DNA of 64,000 nucleotides from Massilia yuzhufengensis (GTDB lineage Bacteria > Pseudomonadota > Gammaproteobacteria > Burkholderiales > Burkholderiaceae_D): positions 62,001 to 126,000 of the forward strand of contig NZ_FOLD01000003.1 of NCBI RefSeq assembly GCF_900112225.1. The letters run 5' to 3'. Positions 21,007 to 29,602 of this stretch are shown one piece after another. Within the stretch, counting starts at the first letter, position 1, and each line of letters opens with the position of its first letter. The notes below the pieces were generated by a model, which worked only from the letters and a program-made list of their open reading frames with translations, was not told the DNA's origin and did no database searches. Both the position numbers and the translations under genes were made by a program.

Positions 21007-22241
21007 TGGCACAAGAGAACCAAGAAAAGCTGCTGGCCTGGATCGACCAGCACTTCGACGAGCAAGTGGGCTTCCTGCAGCAGGTGGTGCGCATCCCGAC
21101 CGATACCCCGCCCGGGAACAACGCGCCGCATGCCGAGGCGGTGGCCGCCATGCTGGCGCAGTATGGCTGGACCGCCGAGCAGCATGCGGTACCGGAACAG
21201 GCGGTGCGCGACTACGGCATGGAAAGCATCACCAACCTGATCGTGCGCCGGCCATATGGCGCCGGTGGGCCGACGCTGGCGCTGAACGCGCACGGCGACG
21301 TGGTGCCGCCGGGCGAAGGCTGGACCCACCCGCCCTACGGCGCCGAGATCCACGACGGCGCCATGTTCGGCCGCGCCACGGCGGTCTCGAAAAGCGACTT
21401 CGCCACCTATGTGTTCGCGGTGCGCGCGCTGGAAGCGCTTGGCATCCCGCTCAGGGGGGCGCTCGAGCTGCACTTTACCTACGACGAGGAATTCGGCGGC
21501 CTGCTCGGCCCCGGCTGGCTGCTCGAGCAGGGCTTGACCCGTCCCGACTACGTGATCGCGGCCGGCTTCAGCTACAACATCGTCACCGCCCACAACGCCT
21601 GCCTGCAGCTGGAAATCACGGTGCACGGCAAGGCGGGGCACGGCGCGATGCCGGAGCTGGCGGTCGACGCGCTGCAGGCGGCGACCCGCATCCTCAACGC
21701 GATCTACGGCCAGCTGCCGGAACTGAAGAAAATCAAGTCGACGGTTCCGGGCATCGATTCACCGACCATGCTGGTCGGGCGCATCGACGGCGGCACCAAT
21801 ACCAATGTGGTGCCGGGCAAGGTGGTGATGAAGATGGACCGCCGCATGATCCCCGAAGAAGACCCGGCGGCGGTGGAAGCGCAGGTGCGCGCGCTGATTC
21901 AAGATGCGGTGGCCGGCCTGCCGGGCATCCGCCTCGAGATCCGGCGCCTGCTGCTGTCGCATGCGCTGCGCCCATTGCCGGGTTCCGAGCGGCTGGTGGC
22001 CAGCCTGCAGCGGCACGGACGCGCGATCATGGGCGAAGAAGTCACGGCCCAGGGCACACCGCTGTATGCGGACGCGCGCCTGTACGGCGAACGCGGCATC
22101 CCGGCCGTGCTGTACGGCGCCGGGCCGCGCACGGTGCCGGAATCGAACGCCAAGAAGGCCGACGAGCACGTGCAGCTGGACGACCTGCGCCGCGCCACCA
22201 AGGTGGTGGCGCTTACCTTGCTGGATTTCCTCGCGCCGTAG
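21006..22241 (+). CDS. M20-family amidohydrolase/deacylase coupled to puuD
   Basis: This 411-residue M20/ArgE-DapE-type metallohydrolase shows NAHGDVVPPGEGWTHPP, a DEEFGG glutamate pair and HGKAGHGAMPELAVDAL in the dimerisation domain. The AVSKSD segment of the catalytic loop is unusual compared with the canonical GxxDMKGG. It starts within the puuD stop codon (TGATG), so it is translationally coupled. Its substrate is probably a ureide or carbamoyl compound of purine catabolism, but this is an inference from context; peptide or N-acyl amino acid hydrolysis cannot be excluded. Confidence 0.8.
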   Translation: MAQENQEKLLAWIDQHFDEQVGFLQQVVRIPTDTPPGNNAPHAEAVAAMLAQYGWTAEQHAVPEQAVRDYGMESITNLIVRRPYGAGGPTLALNAHGDVVPPGEGWTHPPYGAEIHDGAMFGRATAVSKSDFATYVFAVRALEALGIPLRGALELHFTYDEEFGGLLGPGWLLEQGLTRPDYVIAAGFSYNIVTAHNACLQLEITVHGKAGHGAMPELAVDALQAATRILNAIYGQLPELKKIKSTVPGIDSPTMLVGRIDGGTNTNVVPGKVVMKMDRRMIPEEDPAAVEAQVRALIQDAVAGLPGIRLEIRRLLLSHALRPLPGSERLVASLQRHGRAIMGEEVTAQGTPLYADARLYGERGIPAVLYGAGPRTVPESNAKKADEHVQLDDLRRATKVVALTLLDFLAP

Positions 22242-22252
22242 CCGGGGACGGC

Positions 22253-24496
22253 CTAACGCGGCACGATGGCGAACTGCGGGCCGCGGCCGTAGTCGGGCTT
22301 GACGCTGCGCGCCATGAACTGCTGCCAGGCTTTCTTGCCCGGTTCCCCCAGCGCGTCGGCGGCATAGGCCAGGGCCGGCTGCATGTTGGACGGGAAGCCC
22401 GTCTCGACAGACGAATAGCCCACCATCTCGCCGACCTGCAGCTTGAGTGCCGCCGCCATCCCGGCGCCTGCGCACGGAAGCGCAAACAGGCTGTCGTAGG
22501 TGCTTGCGCGGTAGGCCTGGGCCATGTTCGGGTAGATCGGCGCCGACGCGCTGTCGCGGACATTGATTGCATACATCGAGGCATTGATCCAGCACATGCC
22601 TTCGGCGGTCATGCGCAGCATCGGGAACTTCGCTTTCCATGCAAGCAGCTTGCGGGCCTTGCCGAACCCTAGCTCCGCAAGGTGGCCAACCGCCGAGGTA
22701 AAGAAGTCGTCCTGCCATGGCGCGACGCCGCGTTTCTTGGCATAGCCGACCGCATAGCCATTGGTGATGATACCCAGTGCGTTAGCGTGCGGATCGTCCG
22801 TATAGGCCGCGTTATACCAGTCGAGGTTCGAATCCAGGATTTGCAGGAAATGGCGTTTGAGGGGATGCTGGTCGGGCGTGATATAGGCTGCTTCCCCAAG
22901 TGTTCGCAGTGCCCAGGCCTGGCCCCGCACCTGGTCCGGCTTGAGCAAGCCACGGCGGTTTTCGCGGTAGCCCGGATTCGACGCGAAGACGTCGTACATG
23001 GCCCAGAACTGCAGCTCCTCGAGGTCGTAATGGTCGCCGGTGAGCAGGTAGGGGAGATAGGAGAACGCGGGCTGGTGGGGAATGTCATGCGCGTTGGGCG
23101 AAAGGCAGGCGCCCGGCGCGGTACAGGCGGGGAAGGCTTCGCTCTTGCCGGTCGCGGGGTTGCGGGTGTCGCTGGCCTTGCCAAGCACCGTCATGTATGG
23201 ATAATCGAGCAGGCTCACAGGCAAGCCGGTTTTCTGGTCGCGGTAATGGATGGACCAGCTGCCGGCGAGGCTGGCGGTGCCCAGTGTAATCTCGGCAGCG
23301 CGACGGTCCATGCTCAGCAGGTACATGACCGACCATGCCGGCATCAGCCCGATGTCCGGCCGCCCGCCAGTGGCCGGCATGGACCTGTGGGCCTGGCCGA
23401 CGCCCATGGGCTCGGTCTTCGGGCCGTTCCATTGCGCGTACATGCCCGACAGGGTCTTGTCGCTGACCGTGACCGATTGGTCGTAATTGGGCACCGCCAT
23501 GGAAGCGATCAGCTGGCGGGTATCGTGCCGCAGGTGCACGGCCGGGGTAGCGCCCAGCCAGAACACCTTGCGCCAGCGCGCATGGTGGAAATGCGTCAGG
23601 CCCTGTTTCGCATAGCGTTCCTGGCCACGGGCCGACAGCCGCACGTCGTAGGTGAAATTCTGGGGTGCGGGCTCGTAGGCCCAGTTATTCTCGATCGTGA
23701 CGTCGATCCGGGCATTGCCGAGCGCCGGGTACCAGCGCAGGGCGAACCTGGCCGCCAGGTGCGGATGGGCCTCGCCGCCGGGACCGGACAGGGGCGCCGC
23801 CGCATGCCACTCGTGCACCACCGGGCCGTCCAGCCAGGACGCCGGCTTGCCTTGCGCAAGCAGCCGGGCCAGGCTGGCGGTATAGGTCTTGTCGCCCAGG
23901 GTGAGCTGCACGCTCGCGTCGGCGCCGCCGCGCAGCGCAGCCGCCAGGCTGTCCCGGCCAGCCTCGCCGGCTTTCCCGGCCTTCGGCGGCGCCGCCTTGG
24001 CCAGCCCGAATGCCATGGGCTTGCCCTGCGCCGGCTGCGGCAGCACGCCCGACACGACGGCGTGCCGGACCGACCCGTCAGGATGCAGCGCCTTGACGTC
24101 CAGCTGCAGCGGCAGGGGTTCGGCGCCCGGCAACATGGCCTGCAGGCGCTCGCCGGGACGCAGCACGCCCGGCCCGAATACCTGGCCGAAGGTCAGCGGC
24201 GCCCGGCTGTCGGTGGCGGCGCCGGTCGACTCGAGCACCAGGGTGGCCAGCGCGCCCGGGATACGGATGGCGGCAACCGGCGCGGCTTTCGGCGCGTCCT
24301 CTGCGGCGGAGGCCTGGGCTTGCTCGCGCGCCGGCGCGGGCGCCGGTCCGTAGCGCGATTCGATGACGCGCGCACCATCGAGCGCGCCGCCGGCGGGCAA
24401 GGCCTGGAAGGGTGGGGCGGCTGCCGCGGCCATCGGCAGCATCGACAGGGCGGCTGCAGGCAGCAGGGCGATCGCAGTAAAACGGCGCAGTGTCAT
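22253..24496 (-). CDS. Large secreted protein with a probable PcRGLX/YetA-like N-terminal domain
   Basis: This 747-residue protein has a signal peptide (MTLRRFTAIALLPAAALSM, cleavage near AAA-APP). Residues about 85-160 (PLTFGQVFGPGVLRPG... then LHPDGSVRHAVVSG) resemble the RIFT-barrel domain at the N-terminus of exo-rhamnogalacturonan lyase/YetA proteins, and the long C-terminal half is Trp- and Tyr-rich with helical repeats, like an alpha/alpha toroid. An extracellular or periplasmic polysaccharide-active role is plausible. No catalytic residue is identified and neighbours give no sugar-pathway context. It ends 11 nt from the convergent M20 gene. Confidence 0.6.
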   Translation of the reverse strand: MTLRRFTAIALLPAAALSMLPMAAAAAPPFQALPAGGALDGARVIESRYGPAPAPAREQAQASAAEDAPKAAPVAAIRIPGALATLVLESTGAATDSRAPLTFGQVFGPGVLRPGERLQAMLPGAEPLPLQLDVKALHPDGSVRHAVVSGVLPQPAQGKPMAFGLAKAAPPKAGKAGEAGRDSLAAALRGGADASVQLTLGDKTYTASLARLLAQGKPASWLDGPVVHEWHAAAPLSGPGGEAHPHLAARFALRWYPALGNARIDVTIENNWAYEPAPQNFTYDVRLSARGQERYAKQGLTHFHHARWRKVFWLGATPAVHLRHDTRQLIASMAVPNYDQSVTVSDKTLSGMYAQWNGPKTEPMGVGQAHRSMPATGGRPDIGLMPAWSVMYLLSMDRRAAEITLGTASLAGSWSIHYRDQKTGLPVSLLDYPYMTVLGKASDTRNPATGKSEAFPACTAPGACLSPNAHDIPHQPAFSYLPYLLTGDHYDLEELQFWAMYDVFASNPGYRENRRGLLKPDQVRGQAWALRTLGEAAYITPDQHPLKRHFLQILDSNLDWYNAAYTDDPHANALGIITNGYAVGYAKKRGVAPWQDDFFTSAVGHLAELGFGKARKLLAWKAKFPMLRMTAEGMCWINASMYAINVRDSASAPIYPNMAQAYRASTYDSLFALPCAGAGMAAALKLQVGEMVGYSSVETGFPSNMQPALAYAADALGEPGKKAWQQFMARSVKPDYGRGPQFAIVPR

Positions 24497-24522
24497 GGGC
24501 GGGGGCGGGAAGCGTGCATGGA

Positions 24523-24549
24523 TAAAAAAAGGCGCCCGCAAGCGCCTTT
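24523..24549 (-). terminator. Rho-independent terminator of the S9 peptidase gene
   Basis: On the minus strand the stem AAAGGCGC pairs with GCGCCTTT around a six-base loop and is followed by a T run. It begins 17 nt after the stop of the S9 peptidase gene and lies upstream of the next gene's start (24496). Confidence 0.85.
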
Positions 24550-24566
24550 CGTCCAATCATACCGCG

Positions 24567-26927
24567 TTACTGCTTGAGCGTGCGCTCGAACAGCTGGTAG
24601 ATGCGGCGGTACTGGTCGTACCAGGCTTCCGGCTGCACGTAGGCGTGGCGTTCCAGCGGGTAGCTGGCCAGTTCCCAGTTGTCTTTCTTCAGTTCGATCA
24701 GGCGCTGGGCCATGCGTACCGAGTCCTGGTAGAACACGTTATCGTCGATCATGCCGTGCGCGATCAGGAGGTGGCCCTGCAGCTTGTCGGCGTACTCGAT
24801 CGGCGACGAGATCTTGTAGGCCTGCGGATCGATGTCCGGCGTGTTGAGGATGTTGGCGGTGTACTCGTGGTTATAGGTCACCCAGTCGGTCACCGGACGC
24901 AGCGCGGCGCCCGACTTGAAGGTTTCCGGTGCGCGCATCAGGGCCATGAAGGTCATGAAGCCGCCGTAGCTGCCGCCATATACGCCGACGTTCTTCGCAT
25001 CGCCCTGGTGCTTGGCCACCATGTAGTTCACGCCGTCGATGTAGTCGACCAGTTCCGGGTGGCCCATCTGGCGGTAGATCGCGCTGCGCCACTTGGCGCC
25101 GTAGCCTTTCGAGGCGCGGTAGTCCATGTCGAGCACGATGTAGCCCTTCTGGACCAGCAGGTTGTGGAACATCTGCTCGCGGAAGTAGTTCGGGTAGCGC
25201 TTCGACACGTTCTGCAGGTAGCCGGCGCCGTGCACGAACATCACCACCGGATACTTCTTCGCAGGGTCGAGCTGGGCCGGGCGATACAGCTTGGCCCAGA
25301 CCGGGTCGCCGCCATCGCTCGAGGGCACCGCCACGTACTGCGGCTCGATCCACTCGCGCGCCTTGAATTCAGGGCTGCGGGTGTCGGTCAGCTTCGATGC
25401 AGCGCCGCCTTTGGCATCCACCGTGGCCAGCTGCACCGGGGTGTAACTGGCGGAGTAGTGCACCAGCAGCTTGCGCTCGTCCGGCGACAGGCGGAAGCGC
25501 TCGACGCCGTCCAGGTTCGTCACTTCGCGGATCGCGCCATCCTTGGCGTTGACGGCGCACACTTCGTAGTCGCCCGGGGTCGCGCGGTTGCACATCACCC
25601 AGGCGATGGCGCCGTCGTGCGACCAGCGCACGTCCGAGGCTTCCCACTTGCCGGAGGTGAGGGAACGGGCCGCGCCGCCGCCGGCGTCCTGGGTGTACAG
25701 GTGCGAGTAGCCGCTTTCTTCCGACAGGTACCACAGCGTGCGGTTGTCCGGCAGCCAGCCGAATTCATTGTTGTCGTAGTTGACCCAGGCGCCGTCCGTG
25801 AGGCGGTGCAGCGGCTTGAGTTTGGCTGCCGCGAAGTCGACGGTGGCGATCCAGCGGTCCTTGTTGTCGACCGAGCGCAGCATGATGGCCACGTTGGCGC
25901 CGTTGGCGCTCCATTCGATGGCGTCGGCGCCGTCGATCACGCGCACCGCGCGGTTGCCCTTCAACGGGTCTTTCTTGGCGGCGGCGCGCAGCTCGGCCAG
26001 CGGGTCGGTGGTCACGCCCGGCAGCACGTCGAAGGACAGGTCCTGCACCTTGTTGGTGCGCAGGTCGACCAGCTTCAGTGCATGGGCCGGCGGCAGGTTG
26101 CGGCCGACGCGGGTGCGCTGGTCGTCGAATTCCTCGTAGCCCGATTCGGTGACGTAGCGCGGCATCTTCCCGACGCGGCCCTTGTCGGCGCCCTTGGCTT
26201 CAAGGACGACCACCAGCCAGCGGCCGTCCGGCGACAGCGCACTGCTTTCGATGCTGACCTTGTCGCCGAAGTAGATCGGGGCAGGCGGCAGCGACGGGTC
26301 GCTGCGGCGCTGTTCGTTCATGCGCTCGCGCAGGGCGTCGCGCTCGTCCTTCTGGCGCTTGAGGGTGGCGATCAGGCGCAGCTGCTGGTCGCGCAGCGGA
26401 TCGGCCTCGTTCACGGCCGGATCCTTGGCCGCGCGCGGCAGCGCGACCGGGCCCACCACTTTCGTGGCGCGCTCCCAGCTGTACCAGTCGGTGCCGATGC
26501 GGTAGTGCACGCTGCGCTCGTCGCTCGAATACTGCGGCGCCTCCAGCCGGGTGGCGCCGCGCGTGATCTGCAGCAGCGCGCCGGACTTGAGGTCGCGTTC
26601 GAACAGGTCGCCGTTACGCAGCATCAGGACCCGGGTCTGGGACGGGTTGTAGGCCACGTCCATGCCGTCGATTTTCGCCAGCTCGGCGTCGTTCACCAGT
26701 TTCGGCTTGCCGCCCTGGGCCACCTGCCAGGTGTCGCGGATCGGCGAACCGGTGCGCTTCTGTTTGTAGAACACCGCCTTGCTGTCCCAGCTCCACCAGG
26801 CGGTTTCCGCCGGGGTGCCGATCCAGTCGGGGTGGGCCATGGCCTGGTCGAGGGTGATCGGCGTGGAAGCCGCCGCGGGCAGCGCGAACAGGGCGGCTGC
26901 GAAGAACGTGAGTGCTGGTGAACGCAT
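24567..26927 (-). CDS. Secreted S9 (prolyl oligopeptidase/DPP-IV type) peptidase
   Basis: This 786-residue serine peptidase has a signal peptide (MRSPALTFFAAALFALPAAAS). A beta-propeller-like region (about 40-500) and a C-terminal alpha/beta-hydrolase domain are visible. The nucleophile lies in YGGSYGGFM, the acid probably in AHGMIDDNVFY, and the His in ASYPLERHAYV. It would cleave peptides with Pro or Ala at the penultimate position in the periplasm or outside. It has its own downstream terminator and probably its own promoter, as no operon partner is seen. Confidence 0.92.
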   Translation of the reverse strand: MRSPALTFFAAALFALPAAASTPITLDQAMAHPDWIGTPAETAWWSWDSKAVFYKQKRTGSPIRDTWQVAQGGKPKLVNDAELAKIDGMDVAYNPSQTRVLMLRNGDLFERDLKSGALLQITRGATRLEAPQYSSDERSVHYRIGTDWYSWERATKVVGPVALPRAAKDPAVNEADPLRDQQLRLIATLKRQKDERDALRERMNEQRRSDPSLPPAPIYFGDKVSIESSALSPDGRWLVVVLEAKGADKGRVGKMPRYVTESGYEEFDDQRTRVGRNLPPAHALKLVDLRTNKVQDLSFDVLPGVTTDPLAELRAAAKKDPLKGNRAVRVIDGADAIEWSANGANVAIMLRSVDNKDRWIATVDFAAAKLKPLHRLTDGAWVNYDNNEFGWLPDNRTLWYLSEESGYSHLYTQDAGGGAARSLTSGKWEASDVRWSHDGAIAWVMCNRATPGDYEVCAVNAKDGAIREVTNLDGVERFRLSPDERKLLVHYSASYTPVQLATVDAKGGAASKLTDTRSPEFKAREWIEPQYVAVPSSDGGDPVWAKLYRPAQLDPAKKYPVVMFVHGAGYLQNVSKRYPNYFREQMFHNLLVQKGYIVLDMDYRASKGYGAKWRSAIYRQMGHPELVDYIDGVNYMVAKHQGDAKNVGVYGGSYGGFMTFMALMRAPETFKSGAALRPVTDWVTYNHEYTANILNTPDIDPQAYKISSPIEYADKLQGHLLIAHGMIDDNVFYQDSVRMAQRLIELKKDNWELASYPLERHAYVQPEAWYDQYRRIYQLFERTLKQ

Positions 26928-27080
26928 CGTATGTATGGGTACCGGATGAAAGAAGATGACTTGCCAAAAATGCGAATTGCATTTTAGCTCAGCATTTCAA
27001 GCCCGGGGAAAGCGATGCGGACAGGGTGTCCACAGCATGCGGCAGGGATGGCGTACGTACGTACGGCCGTTCCCGGCCTG

Positions 27081-27212
27081 TCACACCAGCTGTTGCGGCG
27101 CAGTGTCAGACGCGCCTGCGGGCGCCTTCCGGTGGACGCGCAGCGTCAGCGCGACGCGGACGGCGAGGCCGCCCAGCACGATCGCGACGGTGAGCGATTC
27201 GGAAAGATTCAT
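27081..27212 (-). CDS. Small single-pass membrane protein (43 aa), second of a tiny pair
   Basis: A 43-residue open frame with ATG 27212 starts 2 nt after the stop of the 36-residue ORF upstream. MNLSESLTVAIVLGGLAVRV begins a single hydrophobic helix, followed by a basic tail (RVHRKAP). It is not recognised. The tight arrangement with the upstream ORF suggests translation as a pair. Confidence 0.55.
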   Translation of the reverse strand: MNLSESLTVAIVLGGLAVRVALTLRVHRKAPAGASDTAPQQLV

Positions 27213-27214
27213 GC

Positions 27215-27325
27215 TCAGCCCCGGACGACCGGCGCCCAGCCGCCATGGGCGGCGTAGAGGTCGATCGAGAAGCTGCGCACGGCTGCGGCGGCGGAAGCGA
27301 AAAGGCGGCGGGTGGTGATGGCCAT
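27215..27325 (-). CDS. Small ORF (36 aa) with a strong ribosome-binding site
   Basis: ATG 27325 is preceded by AGGAG with good spacing. The product begins MAITTRRLFASAAAAVRSFS and ends in HGGWAPVVRG; it is basic and alanine-rich with no clear transmembrane helix. It is too short for homology-free assignment. The Shine-Dalgarno site and the closely following 43-aa ORF argue that it is translated. Confidence 0.5.
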   Translation of the reverse strand: MAITTRRLFASAAAAVRSFSIDLYAAHGGWAPVVRG

Positions 27326-27526
27326 GGTGGATCTCCTGTGAATACTGTGATGTTGCGTTGCAGTATAGAGACGCTCGAGCCATAAGAAAACTTTAGATTG
27401 GTGATTCCATCGATGCGTTCTGTGAATAATTAACAGAGAAAGGTGATCGCAGATATTTACGCCGCGAATGTCTCATTGTTGCCACGGTGAATGAAAGGGG
27501 CGAGGGCAAGCGCGCCCTCAGCAGGG

Positions 27527-27543
27527 TGGTTCAATTCTTGCAT
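27527..27543 (+). promoter_or_regulatory. Candidate sigma-54 promoter of nasT
   Basis: TGGTTCAATTCTTGCAT has GG (528-529) and GC (540-541) separated by exactly 10 bases, the invariant sigma-54 spacing. Transcription would start near 27553, only about two bases before the nasT ATG, giving a nearly leaderless message. Confidence 0.6.
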
Positions 27544-27554
27544 GACAGTACGGC

Positions 27555-28211
27555 ATGAAATCACCCGGCCCTGCCTCCGTCCCCTTGCGCATCGTTGTCG
27601 TCAATCCCGTCACCCACCCCGGCGCGGGGGGCGGGACGGAAGGCGATGCCGCGTTCGCGGAACAGGCGCGCCGCAGCGCCGCGCTGCGGATCGGGCTGCT
27701 GGAGTCGGGCTACGACCTGGTCGCTTCGCTACCGGCCGACGTGTTCCTGCCGGAGCGGATCCTGCAACTGCAGCCGGACATGATCATCGTCGACAGCGAA
27801 TCGGACGCGCGCGACATCCTCGAGCACATCGTGATCGCGACCCGCGACGAGCGCCGACCGATCGTGCTGTTCACCGAAGACGACGCCCAGGCCAGCATGG
27901 ATGCGGCGATCGACGCCGGGGTCTCGGCGTACATCGTGGCCGGCCTGCACGCCGAACGGGTCAAGCCGGTGCTGGACGTGGCGCTGGCGCGCTTCCGGCG
28001 CGAACAGAAACTGCTCGACGAACTGCAGGGCACGCGCCAGAAGCTGGCCGAGCGCAAGATCGTCGACCGCGCCAAGGGCCTGCTGATGGAGCGCTACCGC
28101 CTCACCGAAGACCAGGCCTACCAGCGCCTGCGCAGCATGGCGATGAACAAGAACATGAAGCTGGCCGAGATCGCCCAGCGCCTGGTCGATGTGGAAGACC
28201 TGCTCGGCTGA
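27555..28211 (+). CDS. nasT: NasT-type antiterminator: receiver-like domain plus ANTAR RNA-binding domain
   Basis: This 218-residue protein has an N-terminal receiver-like domain (about 12-140) and a C-terminal ANTAR three-helix domain (about 155-212: LAERKIVDRAKGLLMERYRLTEDQAYQRLRSM shown in part as KIVDRAKGLLMERY and EDQAYQRLRSMAM). ANTAR proteins bind paired hexaloop hairpins and prevent termination. NasS, encoded next, would sequester NasT when nitrate is absent. Targets with the expected structure occur at 29544-29590, upstream of the nitrate transporter. The N-terminus is unusually long, so the true start might be a few codons downstream. Confidence 0.9.
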   Translation: MKSPGPASVPLRIVVVNPVTHPGAGGGTEGDAAFAEQARRSAALRIGLLESGYDLVASLPADVFLPERILQLQPDMIIVDSESDARDILEHIVIATRDERRPIVLFTEDDAQASMDAAIDAGVSAYIVAGLHAERVKPVLDVALARFRREQKLLDELQGTRQKLAERKIVDRAKGLLMERYRLTEDQAYQRLRSMAMNKNMKLAEIAQRLVDVEDLLG

Positions 28212-28253
28212 TGCCGGCAGACGCGTATGCAAGTGAGTACCCGAAGGAGCAAT

Positions 28254-29420
28254 ATGGCAGGCATGGAAAGCAGCGGTGCGTGGATCGCCGGCTCGGACCG
28301 ACCGGAGAAAACGACCGTGCGCATTGGCTTCATGCCGGTGGCCGACTGCGCCCCGGTGGTGATGGCCTCGGTACTGGGCTTCGACGAAAAATACGGCATC
28401 CGCTTTGAACTGAGCCGCGAGCTGTCCTGGACCGGCACGCGCGACCGCCTGGTGGGCGGCGGCATCGACGCCGGCCACGTCCTGGTTGGCCTGCTGTACG
28501 GCCTGCAGATGGGGATCGGCACCCCGGCGCACCAGATGGCGGTGCTGATGAACCTGAACCAGAACGGGCAGGGCATCACACTGTCCCGGGCCCTGGCCGG
28601 CAAGGCGCAAGACGGCGCCGCGCTGGCGGCGCTGCTGCGCGCCGACAAGCGCCGTCCCACCTTCGGGCACACCTTCCCGACCGGGAACCACGCGATGTTC
28701 CTGTATTACTGGCTGGCGGCGGCGGGGCTCGACCCTTTCGAGGACTGCAATGTCGTCACCGTGCCGCCGGGGCAGATGGTGTCCAGCCTGGCCGCGGGCC
28801 ACATGGACGGCTTCTGCGCGGGCGAACCCTGGGGCCAGCGCGCGGTGCGCGAAGGCGCCGGCGCGCTGGCCGTGTCGAGCCAGACCATCTGGCCGAACCA
28901 TCCGGGCAAGGTACTGGGCGCCAGCGCCGCCTTCGCCGCGGCCAACCCGCATACCTGCCGCGCCATGATCGCGGCGCTGCTGGACACGGCGCGCTGGCTG
29001 GATTCTTCGCGCACCAATCGCGAAGCCGCGGCCGAGGTGCTGGCCAGTCCCGCCTACGTCAACGCCGACCGGGAACTGCTGCAGTACTGCCTGGCCGGCC
29101 GCCGCTGCGGCGCAGGCGACGGCGCGCGCGGCCACAATGGGCTGCGCTTCTTTGGCGGCGGCGAAGCCACCTTCCCGTGGCTGTCCGACGGCATGTGGTT
29201 CCTGACCCAGCAGCGCCGCTGGGGCCTGCTGCGCAGCGACCCGTCCTACCGCGCGATCGCCCAGGAAGTCAACCGGCTCGACCTGTATCGCGACGCCGCC
29301 GCCATGGCCGGCGTCGACCTGCCCGATGCGCCGCTGCGCAGTTCCACGCTGCTGGGCGGGCGCGTGTGGGACGGCAGCGACCCGGCCGGCTACGCCGCCT
29401 CCTTTATGCGCACTGATTGA
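28254..29420 (+). CDS. nasS: NasS-type nitrate-sensing protein (NrtA/CmpA fold, cytoplasmic)
   Basis: This 388-residue protein has the NrtA/CmpA solute-binding fold but no signal peptide, as expected for the cytoplasmic nitrate sensor NasS rather than a transport receptor. Typical segments are RIGFMPVADCAPVVMA, LSWTGTRDRL, FPTGNHAMFLYYWL and FCAGEPWGQRA. It follows nasT by 42 nt with AAGGAG before the ATG. In known systems NasS binds nitrate or nitrite and releases NasT. It ends just before the regulated leader of the transporter gene. Confidence 0.9.
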   Translation: MAGMESSGAWIAGSDRPEKTTVRIGFMPVADCAPVVMASVLGFDEKYGIRFELSRELSWTGTRDRLVGGGIDAGHVLVGLLYGLQMGIGTPAHQMAVLMNLNQNGQGITLSRALAGKAQDGAALAALLRADKRRPTFGHTFPTGNHAMFLYYWLAAAGLDPFEDCNVVTVPPGQMVSSLAAGHMDGFCAGEPWGQRAVREGAGALAVSSQTIWPNHPGKVLGASAAFAAANPHTCRAMIAALLDTARWLDSSRTNREAAAEVLASPAYVNADRELLQYCLAGRRCGAGDGARGHNGLRFFGGGEATFPWLSDGMWFLTQQRRWGLLRSDPSYRAIAQEVNRLDLYRDAAAMAGVDLPDAPLRSSTLLGGRVWDGSDPAGYAASFMRTD

Positions 29421-29514
29421 GACGGTGCGGATAAACGCATCATTTGTGGGCATGTTGCACCGCAATGTAGCGCGGCCAGGACCAGGCGCAGTGTGTTTCC
29501 CCCTGCGGCCACTG

Positions 29515-29530
29515 TGGCACGCGTCTTGCA
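29515..29530 (+). promoter_or_regulatory. Canonical sigma-54 promoter of the nitrate assimilation operon
   Basis: TGGCACGCGTCTTGCA matches the -24/-12 consensus TGGCACG-N4-TTGCA with no mismatch. Predicted transcription start is near 29541, so the RNA starts just before the first hexaloop hairpin. A weak NtrC-like half-site (TGCACC, 29456-29461) lies about 80 bp upstream of the start. Confidence 0.88.
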
Positions 29531-29543
29531 TTTACCCTGGTAC

Positions 29544-29590
29544 AGGATCAAGGGCGATCCTCTTCATTTCGTCGGTCTAACGAGGGACCG
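29544..29590 (+). ncRNA. ANTAR (NasT) target: tandem hexaloop hairpins in the transporter leader
   Basis: Hairpin P1 (29544-29561) has a perfect 6-bp stem AGGATC/GATCCT closing the hexaloop AAGGGC. Hairpin P2 (29573-29590) has the stem CGGTCT/GGACCG (one T-G pair) closing the hexaloop AACGAG. Both loops have A at position 1 and G at position 4, the two bases that define ANTAR recognition. An 11-nt linker separates them. The terminator begins 12 nt further on. Confidence 0.85.
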
Positions 29591-29602
29591 GCAACAAAGG
29601 AC

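Noticed and set aside
15458-22241. Long plus-strand open frames opposite the purine genes, up to about 1000 residues
   Set aside because: They are shadows of minus-strand genes in GC-rich DNA. Their compositions (very high Gln, His, Arg, Ala) are not protein-like; only the part from 19771 (puuD) is real.
27038-27075. GTAC-rich repeat (CGTACGTACGTACG) after the small ORFs
   Set aside because: It is a short simple repeat without stem-loop plus T run and without similarity to other elements in the window.
27502-27519. GAGGGC-AAGCGC-GCCCTC hairpin upstream of nasT, considered as another ANTAR element
   Set aside because: The loop has C, not G, at position 4; no partner hairpin follows; and it lies upstream of the predicted promoter, so it is probably not transcribed.
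29456-29472. TGCACC-N5-GTAGCG as an NtrC site for the nitrate operon
   Set aside because: Only one half matches the TGCACC-N5-GGTGCA consensus well, so it is too weak to list as a feature.
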